Assembly: GCA_027486585.1 (NCBI GenBank)
Contig: JAIXOU010000134.1
Span: 62,001 to 126,000, forward strand
Reading direction: 5' to 3'
From: Verrucomicrobiaceae bacterium
GTDB taxonomy: Bacteria; Verrucomicrobiota; Verrucomicrobiia; Verrucomicrobiales; Verrucomicrobiaceae
DNA length: 64,000 nt
Positions 40,564 to 50,266 of the stretch are shown one piece after another (the stretch's first letter is position 1; every line of letters begins with the position of its first letter). Below the pieces are notes generated by a model that was not told the DNA's origin, did not search any database, and saw only the letters and a program-made list of their open reading frames with translations. A program made the translations under genes and the position numbers.

Positions 40564-42669
40564 ATGCCTGACGTGCGATTCCTTTTGTGCCTGTTTTTGC
40601 CCATGCTTACCCCATGGGCGGGGCATGCTGTACAGGATGAGAAGTTAGCCATTCCCAAGGCCTTGCAGGTAGCTTCCGCAGTTGAGGTGACTGAAATCGG
40701 AACTCCTCTCATCCTAGCCCCCAAGACAGCTGGCAATCTTTTAAAGCTGCCCCTGAGCGTAATCGTGAGTGATGCTGAATTTATCAGCTCAGCCATGGTC
40801 CGAACGGTCAATGAAGCCGCCATCTACGCGCCCAATACGCTATTTGTCGAATCCACCGCACGCAGACTCAGTCTGCCATATGTGAGAGGTATTGGCGGAT
40901 CGGGCTTCAATCCAGGTGTGACGACATTTATCGACGGCGTGCCGCAGTTTCATGAGAGTTCATCCAGTCTCAGCTTACTTGATGTGGCGCAGATTGACCT
41001 GACAAGGGGTCCCATGGGAACGATGTTCGGCAGAAACACCCCAGGGGGTGGCGTCCACATCACAAGTAACCGACCGTCCCTAACCACGCTTGGCGGTGAA
41101 TTCCAAACAACCGTGGGAAACTACAATCTTTGGGACTTTCGCGGCAGCGTGACGGGTCCTCTGATTCAAGATCAACTGGGGTTCAGTTTAGCAGGCGGAC
41201 TCAGTGAACGGGATGGATACACCCAGAATACGTTGACGGGGCAAGATGCTGACCATCGCAGTGCACACTTTGGCAAAGCCCAGTTTTTATGGGCACCGGA
41301 TGAGCGCCTAGAGGTGCGATTCATCATCGCTGGCGAATCAGATCGCGATGGAGGCCCCGTCTTCACGGATGTAAAGGCTTTGCGGCAGAGGCCTCGTGAA
41401 ACACGGCAAGATTTTAGCGGATACAACACGCGGGATCTGATCATGCCAACGCTGCAAGTGATGTATCATGTCGATGCTTTTGATTTCACATCGACCACTG
41501 GTTACGTCGGCTGGGAGACCGATGAGTCCAGCGATTTGGATTATTCAGCGGTGCCTTTAATAACGCAGCTGAATCAGGAACGAATGCGCACCTGGACACA
41601 GGAGTTCCGTTTTTCCAATCCCGCCAATGAACTCATCGCGCTGAATGAAGAACTCAAGCTAAGCTGGCAGGCAGGCCTGATGTTGTTTCTTAGTGATTAC
41701 CGCCAGGAGATCCAAAACAGCTTTCCCGCAGTTCCGATTCCTTACCCGAGATCGACTCAGTCTGAGCTGAGTCAGACGGGGCTGGGCGCTTTCACACAGG
41801 GCAGCCTGATTTGGAAAGAACGGCTAAGCCTGACAGCAGGACTGCGCTGGGACTACGAGAGAACGGAGGTTGATTCACAGACCTCCGACATCACTTTTGT
41901 AAGTCCAGCACGCCAGGTCAAAGCCAAACAGTCATTGAGTCAGGTGACACCTCAAATGGCCATCAGCTACCAACTCAGCCCAGAGCTGACGACCTACCTA
42001 AGTCTAGCCAGTGGCTACAAAGCTGGAGGCTTTAACGCAATCGGCCCGACAGAATATGATGAAGAACGCAGTCAGAGTTACGAGATAGGATTCAAAGGTC
42101 GAGCTTTGAGAAATAAGCTTTCATTCACGGCTGCTGCCTTTTACACAGACTGGCAGAATGTACAGATCACCCAGCACTTCAGCCCCAGCCTAAGCGCTCT
42201 TCAAAACGCAGGCAAAGCCACATCGCGTGGCCTAGAGACCAATCTAGCCCTGCGCCTCAATTCACGCATCACCTTCTTTGGTAGCGTTGGCTGGCAGGAC
42301 ACCGACTTTTTAGATACTTCTAGGCAGGATGGGCTAAAGATTGGGGGAAACCAGCTACCCTATGCTCCTGATTACAGTTTTACTGTGGGGGCACTCATGA
42401 ACCATGCATTAAGCGCCGATTTGAGTCTTTATGCTCGACTGGATATTCAGACGATGGGTTCATTTAATCATGACGTCCAGAATACAAGCGTGCAAGACGC
42501 CTACACTTTGGCCAACTTTCGAATGGGGCTTCGGCAGAACGCTTGGTTTGCCGAAGTGTTCGTGAACAATGCGTTCAATACAGAATATGTCCCCATTGCC
42601 TTATCAAATCGAGTTGGCGAAAGTGGAGTTCCTCTGACTTTCGGTCTGCGTGCAGGCATCCGGTTCTAA
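40564..42669 (+). CDS. TonB-dependent outer-membrane receptor
   Basis: A 701-residue outer-membrane protein with a signal peptide (about 1-22). The plug domain (about 60-170) shows LPLSVIVSDAEFI, VRGIGGSGFNPGVTTFIDGVP and DLTRGPMGTMFGRNTPGGGV. The rest is a beta-barrel ending in ...GLRAGIRF with a terminal Phe. The ferric/vitamin-receptor-like barrel has YLSLASGYKAGGFN and NNAFNTEYVPI. No clear TonB box is visible. The ligand cannot be read from sequence; iron complexes or plant- or algae-derived compounds are possible. Confidence 0.9.
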   Translation: MPDVRFLLCLFLPMLTPWAGHAVQDEKLAIPKALQVASAVEVTEIGTPLILAPKTAGNLLKLPLSVIVSDAEFISSAMVRTVNEAAIYAPNTLFVESTARRLSLPYVRGIGGSGFNPGVTTFIDGVPQFHESSSSLSLLDVAQIDLTRGPMGTMFGRNTPGGGVHITSNRPSLTTLGGEFQTTVGNYNLWDFRGSVTGPLIQDQLGFSLAGGLSERDGYTQNTLTGQDADHRSAHFGKAQFLWAPDERLEVRFIIAGESDRDGGPVFTDVKALRQRPRETRQDFSGYNTRDLIMPTLQVMYHVDAFDFTSTTGYVGWETDESSDLDYSAVPLITQLNQERMRTWTQEFRFSNPANELIALNEELKLSWQAGLMLFLSDYRQEIQNSFPAVPIPYPRSTQSELSQTGLGAFTQGSLIWKERLSLTAGLRWDYERTEVDSQTSDITFVSPARQVKAKQSLSQVTPQMAISYQLSPELTTYLSLASGYKAGGFNAIGPTEYDEERSQSYEIGFKGRALRNKLSFTAAAFYTDWQNVQITQHFSPSLSALQNAGKATSRGLETNLALRLNSRITFFGSVGWQDTDFLDTSRQDGLKIGGNQLPYAPDYSFTVGALMNHALSADLSLYARLDIQTMGSFNHDVQNTSVQDAYTLANFRMGLRQNAWFAEVFVNNAFNTEYVPIALSNRVGESGVPLTFGLRAGIRF

Positions 42670-42754
42670 GTTTTTAGCAGCTTAACTCCGGCGGCTATAC
42701 CACATTTTAATCATTGCTATACCAGAGCTTGTTTGGTTTACTCAGTTATCTCCT

Positions 42755-43609
42755 ATGAGAAATCAACCCACATCTAAACTCAAAGGCTGCACTCTAGCAG
42801 TCTCCCTCCTGGCTTTGGCATTCAATGCCTCTGCTGGAACTGCCCCAACCATTCAAGAATGCGCTACCTGCTCCATCACGGATGCAGCAGTGTCTGCTGT
42901 GAACGGTAAAATCGACTTCCATTATGGATCGGTCAATGACACCTACACTCGCGGTGTCGGCGGTGCCCTTTCTCTGCCAGTCGGCAAGAGCTTCGGTGTC
43001 CAGATCGATGGACTCTATGCCCGCGCTGCTGAAACCGACATTTATGGTTACGGCGCTCACTTCTTCACCCGCCGCCCTTCCAAAGGTCTTCTTGGTCTGG
43101 CCGCAGGTGGTCTGACCAGCACTGATTTCAATGACTTCGTTGTTGGTGTCGAAGGCGAATACTACTTGGATAAAATCACTCTCGGTGCTTTTGTCGGGTA
43201 CAATAACTTCGACAGCCACTTCACCAATCCGAAGCTCGGCGGTCGCTTGGCCAATGAGACCAACTTTGTTGCTGCTCGCCTTTATGCTGCCATCTACCCA
43301 ATCGATGACCTTGTCATCCGTCTTGGGTATGAGAACCGCTTTGAGCGCAACTTCTACACGGCTCACCTCGAATACCAGACTCCTATCGCAGGTCTTGCCC
43401 TGTTTGCCGATGGTGCCTTGGGTGACGCTAGCTTCTACAGCCTCGTTGGTGGCGTGCGCTACTACTTCGGTGCTAAGAAATCCCTCAAAGCCCGCCATCG
43501 CCAAGACGATCCACAGAGCCTTCCTGGCAGCAACCTCGCCACAAGCATCGCTGGTGGCCAAGGTGGCTCAGCAGCTCCGGCGGCTACTAGAGAAGTTCCG
43601 GCAACCTAG
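42755..43609 (+). CDS. Exported beta-barrel-like protein
   Basis: A 284-residue exported protein (signal peptide about 1-27, ending ASA). The mature part alternates short amphipathic strands with turns (GKIDFHYGSVNDTY, GVQIDGLYARAAETD, GEYYLDKITLGAFVGYNN, VIRLGYENRFERN), as in small outer-membrane beta-barrels. The C-terminus is a Pro/Ala/Gly tail. The function is unknown. It lies 85 bp after the TonB-dependent receptor and ends at a strong terminator. Codon choice is notably biased to C-ending codons, as in highly expressed genes. Confidence 0.6.
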   Translation: MRNQPTSKLKGCTLAVSLLALAFNASAGTAPTIQECATCSITDAAVSAVNGKIDFHYGSVNDTYTRGVGGALSLPVGKSFGVQIDGLYARAAETDIYGYGAHFFTRRPSKGLLGLAAGGLTSTDFNDFVVGVEGEYYLDKITLGAFVGYNNFDSHFTNPKLGGRLANETNFVAARLYAAIYPIDDLVIRLGYENRFERNFYTAHLEYQTPIAGLALFADGALGDASFYSLVGGVRYYFGAKKSLKARHRQDDPQSLPGSNLATSIAGGQGGSAAPAATREVPAT

Positions 43610-43637
43610 TTTTCAATACAGAAACAGTAGTCATAAA

Positions 43638-43668
43638 ACGCTCGGCATTATCTGCCGAGCGTTTTTTT
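43638..43668 (+). terminator. Strong intrinsic terminator
   Basis: A perfect 10-bp stem (ACGCTCGGCA / TGCCGAGCGT) with a 5-base loop is followed by a run of seven Ts, 29 bases after the beta-barrel gene stop. On the minus strand it could also serve the gene at 43676. Confidence 0.9.
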
Positions 43669-43675
43669 ATACCTG

Positions 43676-45769
43676 TTACTCAGTCGGCATCGGCTTCCTA
43701 ATCTGCCACTGTTTCTCAGGGAGTTTCAAGAGCTCTGCTATCCCTGTCGGGTAACTCCAAACAGGATCATTCGCAGCGTAAACGATCACCCTTTTTCTTT
43801 CTGCGGCCATGGCTACGGCTTGTGGAAGATCCAGATACTTCAAAATATTGAGATACGCTGGACCTGACTCATGACTATTGGGCATTTCATGCAAATCCAG
43901 GCGAGTAACCCCTTCCTCAAACAACGAGGCATAGACAGCATCCACCGCCATGTCTCGATGCGCTTGAATCCAAAGCGGCTTTTTTTCCATACCCGAGATC
44001 TGCTTTAGCGCCTGTACACTTCGCCGGATATCCCAGACACGCATCGAATCCACCGTTTGACCGAGTAGATAAAATCTCCGCAGTCTGTGTGTCTGCGCTT
44101 TCTCACTGCCAGTCCATTCCGTGCTACCGACCCCACGCGGACAAAGATAGGCCATGCCCCATTTGAAGGACTCAAACATCTTCTTCTCACTTTCAAAGGC
44201 CTTGTTGTCTGGCTGTGTACTCGGGAAAGTTTCAATGTGTTTGCCAAAACGAGATGCATAGGTTTGACAGAAATCCTGCCAACCCTTCGCATCCAGAACA
44301 TTCAGTGCGACGAGCTCAAGATCCTCCAACCGTAATCCAGCACGATGAGTAAGGTACAGTCGCAGACGGATACCTGGCTCTGATTCAAAATCATAGACCG
44401 ACATTTGAATGCCATCACGGTCACTGCTCCCCTCTTTAACTGACACTGTGGCAGAGGCTTCTCGTGGCCAACCAGAAAAAACTTTCGACTTTAAAGCCTG
44501 CATCCATAGGTCCCGCTGAGTCAGCCACGATTCCTTTGTGTCAGGCACGGATGGCACAACAGCTTGGGTGACAAAGCTTTGATCAATCGTCGTATTTTTC
44601 TCGTCTTTCGGCAGCTCTTTGAAAACCTGCAGTTGCTCAGGCTCCAAGGACTTCGCGGCACCCTCATTCAGTACTGCCATGGGATCAGCGCCTTTGAGAT
44701 GTCGCTCAAACCAGTGGAAAGCTCCATTGTTCAGCGGCTGTAGATCTTTATGTGGCCCTTCGGCAACTTGTAACCCGATCTTATCGTCTGCTCCGAGTAA
44801 CGAGTAAACACGACGCACGTTTTGGTAGATCTTGAAAACACCGTCGATGGGAAAAATCAAATCTTTGTCCGTGTTGCAGATCAGCAGAGGGCGGGGCGCA
44901 ACCAATGCCACGAGGCGATCAAAATCCCATCGGTAGGTATTCACATAAAACATGCAATCGCAGTGACCTTCCACACAGCCGTCGGCCACATGATTCCTGA
45001 TCGTTGTCACCCCAGCCGTGGGCGCTGCCACTTTGATCCGCTCATCGAGAGCCGCAACCCACCAGGAGTAGGCTCCGCCACCGCTACGTCCGGTTACGCC
45101 AAAGCGCGTCTTATCCACCTCAGGGCGAGTTTCCAGAAAGTCCAGTCCACGAATCCCAGCCCAAGCCTCCAGTCCAGCTGGCGTGTAGCCTCGGGACCAC
45201 CACCACCAGCGGCCCTTGCTAAAACTGCCGTGATGCTCCCCGCGAATTTCTCCGAGCTGCACGGTATCAATGATCAGGCAAACATAACCATGCCTAGCAA
45301 ACCAGGCGCCATGATGGTGATAGCCTGTCTTGTTTCCAAAACTGACTCCATTCTTGACGACATTGGCATGCCCACAAACATAAAGGATGGTCGGAGATGG
45401 CTTATCCGTCTTCTCAGGAAGATAAAGGTTTGCCGTCACATACAGACCTGGCACTGCCTGATAATGCATGTTCTCTACCCGATAGCCATCGCCCGAGAAG
45501 CCGCCTGTCTTTGTTGCCATTAACGGTGTGCGCTCAGGCATCGGCGAAAGTCCGAGCATCTCAGCCAATTGCTGCCGATAGTGTGGTGCCTTTGTCTTCC
45601 AATCATCCGCCGTTTGGATGTCTTTCAGGCCGCCCGTTTCTTCGATCTCATGGACCTGGCGTTCCCAATAACTCTGCAACATCCTGTTTCCAGGGGTATC
45701 CGCAGTTTTCTCTGGATAGGCAGCGACAGCGCTTCCTGCGATGAGGAAAAGATGAAGGAACAGTTTCAT
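43676..45769 (-). CDS. Large secreted alpha/beta hydrolase (acetyl xylan esterase-like)
   Basis: A 697-residue exported protein starting at the ATG at 45769 (MKLFLHLFLIAGSAVAA). The first half (about 90-390) is an alpha/beta hydrolase: LYVCGHANVVKNG near the oxyanion site, and GVTGRSGGGAYSWWVAAL with the GxSxG nucleophile Ser. APRPLLICNTDKDLIFPIDG supplies the Asp region, and EGPHKDL the His. This is the layout of acetyl xylan esterase / prolyl-oligopeptidase-like proteins of this phylum. The second half (about 430-690) is a further hydrolase-like domain (VIVYAANDPVW near its end) whose active-site residues I could not place. It probably removes acyl groups from polysaccharides. Confidence 0.75.
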   Translation of the reverse strand: MKLFLHLFLIAGSAVAAYPEKTADTPGNRMLQSYWERQVHEIEETGGLKDIQTADDWKTKAPHYRQQLAEMLGLSPMPERTPLMATKTGGFSGDGYRVENMHYQAVPGLYVTANLYLPEKTDKPSPTILYVCGHANVVKNGVSFGNKTGYHHHGAWFARHGYVCLIIDTVQLGEIRGEHHGSFSKGRWWWWSRGYTPAGLEAWAGIRGLDFLETRPEVDKTRFGVTGRSGGGAYSWWVAALDERIKVAAPTAGVTTIRNHVADGCVEGHCDCMFYVNTYRWDFDRLVALVAPRPLLICNTDKDLIFPIDGVFKIYQNVRRVYSLLGADDKIGLQVAEGPHKDLQPLNNGAFHWFERHLKGADPMAVLNEGAAKSLEPEQLQVFKELPKDEKNTTIDQSFVTQAVVPSVPDTKESWLTQRDLWMQALKSKVFSGWPREASATVSVKEGSSDRDGIQMSVYDFESEPGIRLRLYLTHRAGLRLEDLELVALNVLDAKGWQDFCQTYASRFGKHIETFPSTQPDNKAFESEKKMFESFKWGMAYLCPRGVGSTEWTGSEKAQTHRLRRFYLLGQTVDSMRVWDIRRSVQALKQISGMEKKPLWIQAHRDMAVDAVYASLFEEGVTRLDLHEMPNSHESGPAYLNILKYLDLPQAVAMAAERKRVIVYAANDPVWSYPTGIAELLKLPEKQWQIRKPMPTE

Positions 45770-46104
45770 CCAAACCATACGTGAGATTAACGGTAGGCTC
45801 TTTCTTCAGCGCGCTTTAGACACATTAAAAGAGAAGTTGCCAGAACGTGGAGCTGTCTTAAAATCTTGGCTCCATGGTTCAAACCACTGCCAGCATCGCT
45901 ATCCGAATTATCAACGGGCTCCCCTGCGCCTAACGCAGCTGGTGGAGTCCGTGATGGCTGATTGTCGAGGTACCCAGCCCAAATCGTTCGACTTTCCAGA
46001 CTGCGCGCGTTGCCGAACTGACCTTATCCGTCACTTCATTCTTCTATTCCCTTTTCATCCGCCAAGCCTTTTGTTAACCTTTCTTTAATTCTTTACCTCT
46101 TTCT
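45770..46104. other. Gap upstream of cimA
   Basis: About 335 bases between the divergent esterase-like and cimA genes. A short open frame at 45837-46088 has no support from composition or ribosome binding site. The last 60 bases are pyrimidine-rich and AT-rich and may hold the cimA promoter. I see no tRNA, riboswitch or repeat. Confidence 0.4.
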
Positions 46105-47667
46105 ATGTCAGCATCAGTAACCATCTACGACACAACCCTGCGCGACGGCACTCAGGGCACCGGAATCTCTTTTAGCACGTTGGATAAAATCCGTGTCGCC
46201 GAACGGCTTGATGAATTTGGTGTTCATTACATCGAAGGAGGCTGGCCCGGCTCAAACCCGAAAGACGCCGCCTTTTTCCAGGAAGCCGCCAAGCGCACTT
46301 GGAAGAATGCCAAGATCACGGCTTTTGGCATGACCCGCCGTGGTAAGATCAAAGTCGAAGAGGATGCTCAAGTGCAGATGCTACTGGACGCTGCGACACC
46401 AGCCGTCACCATTGTCGGCAAAACCTGGCCTCTACATGTCACGGAAGTTTTCCAAGTGAGTCTGGAAGAAAATCTAGCGATGATTTCCGATACGGTGGCC
46501 TATCTAAAAAAGCACGGACGTGAGGTGCTTTATGATGCCGAGCATTTCTTTGACAGCTTCAAAGAGGATCCTGAATACTCTCTCAAGACTGTCAAAGCTG
46601 CGTCGGATGCAGGAGCTGACTTGATCGTGCTCTGTGAAACAAATGGAGGCGCTTTGCCGGAGTTTGTTGAGGAAGTGACCAGGAAAGTCATCGCCCACCT
46701 CGGTAAACCTGTCGGCATTCACACTCATAATGACGGCGGTGTCGGCGTAGCGAATGCGCTGGCGGCTGTGCGAGCCGGAGCCAATCAGGTTCAAGGCACC
46801 ATCAATGGCTACGGCGAGCGTGTGGGGAATTGCAATCTCATCACCATCATGCCGACGCTTCAACTAAAGATGGGTATCGAGCTAGGCATGGACCTGACCC
46901 GCCTGCGTGAACTGGCCTACTTTGTCGATGAACTGGCCAATGTGCCGCATGACATCCGCGCTCCTTATGTCGGACTCGCAGCTTTCACCCACAAAGGCGG
47001 ACTGCATGTCCATGCGGTGCAAAAGCTGGCCCGCACCTATGAGCACGTGGACCCAGCTCTGGTGGGGAATGAGCGCATCATCACCATCTCCGATATGTCG
47101 GGTCAAACCAATGTCCTGATCAAAGCGCAGGCTATGGGATTGCCTCTGGCCAAAGGATCACCCGATGTGCAAAAAATCCTGGCTGAAGTCAAACGCCTGG
47201 AGAGTGAAGGTTACGAGTTTGAAGCCGCAGAAGCCAGCTTCGAACTTCTCATCCGCCGCCAACTCGGCCATGGGGAAAGGTCTTTTGAACTCATTGAATA
47301 CCACACCACGCATCGCCATCAGCCCGGCAGCACCAGCGAGACCACGGAAGCGACCGTTAAACTCATGGTCAATGGCAAGGCTGAATACACCGTAGATGAA
47401 GGCGACGGCCCGGTGAACGCTCTGGACAAAGCTTTGCGAAAAGCGCTCCTGCCACACTTCCCACAGATCGCTCAGATGCACCTCGAAGATTATAAAGTGC
47501 GTATCATTGACAGCGGCAGCGGCACTGCAGCCAAGACCCGGGTGCTCGTGGTCAGCAGCAATGGCAACCGCACCTGGGGAACCGTCGGCGTCTCTAGCAA
47601 TGTGATCGATGCCAGCTGGGAAGCCCTAGTGGACAGCTTGGAGCACTTCCTCATGAAATCTGTGTAA
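46105..47667 (+). CDS. cimA: Citramalate synthase
   Basis: A 520-residue enzyme of the LeuA_3/CimA type, which condenses pyruvate with acetyl-CoA to (R)-citramalate on the threonine-independent route to isoleucine. The N-terminal HMGL-like TIM barrel starts TIYDTTLRDGTQGTG. It includes GIHTHNDGGVGVANALAAV with the metal-binding His pair, and NGYGERVGNCNL. The C-terminal regulatory LeuA-dimer-like domain spans about 380-515. The length and the TLRDGTQ...GISF motif favour CimA over isopropylmalate synthase. An arsR-type gene starts 22 bp after its stop. Confidence 0.88.
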   Translation: MSASVTIYDTTLRDGTQGTGISFSTLDKIRVAERLDEFGVHYIEGGWPGSNPKDAAFFQEAAKRTWKNAKITAFGMTRRGKIKVEEDAQVQMLLDAATPAVTIVGKTWPLHVTEVFQVSLEENLAMISDTVAYLKKHGREVLYDAEHFFDSFKEDPEYSLKTVKAASDAGADLIVLCETNGGALPEFVEEVTRKVIAHLGKPVGIHTHNDGGVGVANALAAVRAGANQVQGTINGYGERVGNCNLITIMPTLQLKMGIELGMDLTRLRELAYFVDELANVPHDIRAPYVGLAAFTHKGGLHVHAVQKLARTYEHVDPALVGNERIITISDMSGQTNVLIKAQAMGLPLAKGSPDVQKILAEVKRLESEGYEFEAAEASFELLIRRQLGHGERSFELIEYHTTHRHQPGSTSETTEATVKLMVNGKAEYTVDEGDGPVNALDKALRKALLPHFPQIAQMHLEDYKVRIIDSGSGTAAKTRVLVVSSNGNRTWGTVGVSSNVIDASWEALVDSLEHFLMKSV

Positions 47668-47689
47668 CCACGGAGGATTGGTTCACCCC

Positions 47690-47995
47690 ATGTCAACTCA
47701 AGAGCCCCACTGCGTGCCTTACCTTAAGGCATTAGGAGATCCTAGCCGCTGGAGAATCGTACGCGAACTACTTGGCAAAGAACTCACCGTGGGGGACCTG
47801 GTGACACGTCTCGGCATCAGCCAATACAACGTATCAAAACATATTCGAATCCTGCGTGATGCGGGCATCATCGAGACTGAGAAGACCGGTAAGTTCGTTC
47901 ATGTCACAATCACGAGCCCATTCCGCCACAAGCTCAGCGCGGATAACCACACTCTAAATCTCGGCTGCTGCACCTTTCATTTCGACCAGGAATAA
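47690..47995 (+). CDS. ArsR-family regulator 1
   Basis: A 101-residue winged-helix repressor starting at the ATG at 47690, preceded by GGAGGA about 13 bases away. The helix-turn-helix is GDLVTRLGISQYNVSKHIRILRDAGI. The usual arsenic site (CVCDL) is replaced by TVGDL. Candidate thiols are Cys8 and a C-terminal NLGCCTFHF pair, so the sensing chemistry may differ from regulator 2. It precedes the CobW-like GTPase by 57 bp and probably controls that operon. A 16-bp operator-like dyad recurs in two downstream gaps. Confidence 0.85.
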   Translation: MSTQEPHCVPYLKALGDPSRWRIVRELLGKELTVGDLVTRLGISQYNVSKHIRILRDAGIIETEKTGKFVHVTITSPFRHKLSADNHTLNLGCCTFHFDQE

Positions 47996-48020
47996 TCTTT
48001 CTTGTCAGATTGGATGACAC

Positions 48021-48036
48021 ATGCCTAGATTGGCAT
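48021..48036. promoter_or_regulatory. Operator-like dyad ATGCC-N6-GGCAT, copy 1
   Basis: A dyad with 5-bp arms ATGCC and GGCAT and a 6-base spacer, in the gap between arsR 1 and the CobW-like gene. The right half and flank (ATTGGCATAC, 48029-48038) recur exactly upstream of the PiT gene at 49265-49274. It is a plausible binding site for regulator 1. Confidence 0.4.
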
Positions 48037-48052
48037 ACGTTAATTATCACCC

Positions 48053-49216
48053 ATGTCCCAACCAGCACGTTACATCATGATCGGCGGCTTCCTCGGAGCC
48101 GGAAAAACCACCACGGTCGGCAAGCTTGCCAAGTATTTGACCGATCAAGGACTGCGCGTCGGCCTGATCACCAATGATCAAGCTGGAGGCCTCGTTGATA
48201 CCAAACTCCTGCGTGGTCAAGGCTATGCAACAGAAGAAATTGCAGGGGGCTGTTTTTGCTGCCGATTTAACACACTCGTCGATGCGGCCAGCAAGCTAAC
48301 AAATAGCACAAAACCAGACGTTTTCATCGCAGAACCCGTGGGAAGCTGCACCGATCTCGTCGCTACAGTGACGTATCCACTGCGCCGCCTTTACGGCAAT
48401 GCATTCACCGTCGCCCCCCTCAGCGTGCTTGTCGATCCTGTGCGTGCTCGTCGTGTCTTCGGATTGGATGCCGGCGGCACATTTTCCAGCAAGGTAGCCT
48501 ATATTTTCAAAAAGCAGCTCGAAGAAGCCGACATCATCGTCATCAGCAAGAGCGACTTGCTTGCCGAAGGCGAACGAGAGGAACTGCACACCGTGCTCGC
48601 CACAGAGTTCCCACTGGCAAAGATCGTCACAGCCTCCCCGCGATCTGAAACAGGCCTTGCAGAACTCTTCGCCAGTCTGATGACCGGCGAACAGGCAAGA
48701 CGGAATCCCATGGCCGTCGATTACGAAGTCTATGCCGATGGCGAAGCCCTGCTCGGCTGGTTAAATGCTACGGTGACACTGAAAGCAGCTGATGAATTTG
48801 AAGCCAATGACTTCCTCAAACAGCTCGCCACAAACGTGCAAGGGCGCTTGCAGCTCGCGGGAGTCGAGATCGCCCATTTCAAAATGACCTTCAGTCCTGA
48901 TGACGGCATCGCAGGTGAGCTTGCCAGCATCAACCTCGTCCGCAGTGACTACGTCGCCGAACTCGGCATGGAGCTCGACGAGCCAACAACCGGTGGTCAA
49001 CTTATCGTCAATCTCCGCGCTGAAGCTGATCCAGCTTCACTGGTTGATGCGGTTAAAGAAGGCTTGAGCCAGGTGACCGCCAACTTCTTTGGTCTGCAAG
49101 CCACACTGGATCACGAAGAACACTTCCGCCCAGGTAAGCCCACACCGACGCATCGCGATGGTGTCGAGGTGATGGAGACTCAAGGCGGCTGCGTTCCAGG
49201 CAGCGGCTGCTGCTAA
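48053..49216 (+). CDS. CobW/P47K-family GTPase with Cys-rich tail
   Basis: A 387-residue G3E-type GTPase (CobW family). Walker A is GGFLGAGKT (11-19), the metal-binding GGCFCC motif holds Cys67, Cys69 and Cys70, and SKSD stands in for NKxD at about 164-168. The family handles metal insertion or zinc supply. The C-terminal domain is followed by a tail QGGCVPGSGCC. Its position behind an ArsR regulator and before a permease suggests a metal- or metalloid-linked role. It is longer at the C-terminus than simple CobW GTPases. Confidence 0.85.
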   Translation: MSQPARYIMIGGFLGAGKTTTVGKLAKYLTDQGLRVGLITNDQAGGLVDTKLLRGQGYATEEIAGGCFCCRFNTLVDAASKLTNSTKPDVFIAEPVGSCTDLVATVTYPLRRLYGNAFTVAPLSVLVDPVRARRVFGLDAGGTFSSKVAYIFKKQLEEADIIVISKSDLLAEGEREELHTVLATEFPLAKIVTASPRSETGLAELFASLMTGEQARRNPMAVDYEVYADGEALLGWLNATVTLKAADEFEANDFLKQLATNVQGRLQLAGVEIAHFKMTFSPDDGIAGELASINLVRSDYVAELGMELDEPTTGGQLIVNLRAEADPASLVDAVKEGLSQVTANFFGLQATLDHEEHFRPGKPTPTHRDGVEVMETQGGCVPGSGCC

Positions 49217-49256
49217 AAGCACCACGAATAAAGCTTAAAAAACTGCACTCAAATAC

Positions 49257-49272
49257 ATGCACTCATTGGCAT
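49257..49272. promoter_or_regulatory. Operator-like dyad ATGCA-N6-GGCAT, copy 2
   Basis: This has the same layout as 48021-48036 with one mismatch in the left arm, 8 bases upstream of the PiT start codon. The shared 10-mer ATTGGCATAC sits at 49265-49274. The function is inferred from recurrence at two gene starts in the same island. Confidence 0.4.
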
Positions 49273-49279
49273 ACATCGC

Positions 49280-50236
49280 ATGACACTCTTCCTCATCGCC
49301 GCCGTTTTCGTTGTCGCCTACACCAGCGGGGCGAACGCGAATTTCAAAGGTGTGGCGTCACTCTACGGCAGCGGCACCACCAGCTTCCGCACGGCAGTGA
49401 ACTGGGCAGCGGTGATGACTGCCGCAGGCTGTGTGCTGGCGATGCTTATGACCTCATCCATGTTAAAGGCTTTCTCAGGTAAAGGACTTGTGGCTGAGGC
49501 ACTCACGACACAGCCCATGTTTCTGCTTGCTGTAGCATTGGGCGCTGGACTCACGGGACTCTTCGCCACCACGTTTGGTTTCCCGGCCTCCACCACACAC
49601 ATGCTCACCGGTGGGCTACTCGGCGCAGGATGGGTGGCTGACGCCAGTGGCGTGCATCTGGAAAAGTTGTGGGAGAGCTTTGTGCGGCCACTGCTCTTGA
49701 GTCCCGTGATTGCCATTATTGGCGGAGCGCTGATTTATATTCTCTTGAAAGCCTTGCGACTCGCGCCAGATCATCGCACACGGACGCTGGATGCCTTGCA
49801 CTTTTTAAGTGCCGGAGCTGTGTGTTTCGCGCGTGGTATGAATGACACGCCGAAGATGGCCGCACTGCTTCTCGGCGTGGGTGGACTCAGCGGCCTGTCA
49901 GGCAGCATGCTAATAGCGGTGGCGATGGCTTTAGGCGGACTCATCAGTGCCCAGCGAGTGGCAGAAACCTTAGCGCACAAGATCACCGACATGAATCCCG
50001 GCCAAGGGTTCGCCGCGAACCTCGCCACCGCGATGCTCACCACCACGGCGAGTTATCACGGCCTGCCAGTCTCCACCACGCATGTCTCCGTCGGTGCGTT
50101 ACTCGGCATCGGCATCACCACACGTCAGGCGAAATGGCGCACGGTCATTCCGGTCCTTGCTGCCTGGATCATCACTCTGCCCTGCGCCGCCGCACTCAGT
50201 GCCGCCGCTTATGCATTCGGTAAACACTTTCTGTAA
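49280..50236 (+). CDS. PiT-family inorganic anion permease
   Basis: A 318-residue membrane protein of the PiT (inorganic phosphate transporter) family, with both copies of the family signature: GANANFKGVASLYGSG (about 13-28) with TTFGFPASTTHMLTGGLLGAG, and FARGMNDTPKMAALLLG with YHGLPVSTTHVSVGALLGIG. Around ten transmembrane helices are apparent. Members carry phosphate, arsenate by mimicry, or sulfate (CysP). The rhodanese downstream and the arsenic genes leave the anion open. It sits between the CobW-like GTPase and the outer-membrane-like protein. Confidence 0.85.
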   Translation: MTLFLIAAVFVVAYTSGANANFKGVASLYGSGTTSFRTAVNWAAVMTAAGCVLAMLMTSSMLKAFSGKGLVAEALTTQPMFLLAVALGAGLTGLFATTFGFPASTTHMLTGGLLGAGWVADASGVHLEKLWESFVRPLLLSPVIAIIGGALIYILLKALRLAPDHRTRTLDALHFLSAGAVCFARGMNDTPKMAALLLGVGGLSGLSGSMLIAVAMALGGLISAQRVAETLAHKITDMNPGQGFAANLATAMLTTTASYHGLPVSTTHVSVGALLGIGITTRQAKWRTVIPVLAAWIITLPCAAALSAAAYAFGKHFL

Positions 50237-50266
50237 TCGCCCAAATACATACAAACCCATCTCGCC

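Noticed and set aside
45837-46088. An 83-codon plus-strand frame before cimA
   Set aside because: No ribosome site, no recognisable segment, and it runs into the pyrimidine-rich cimA upstream region.
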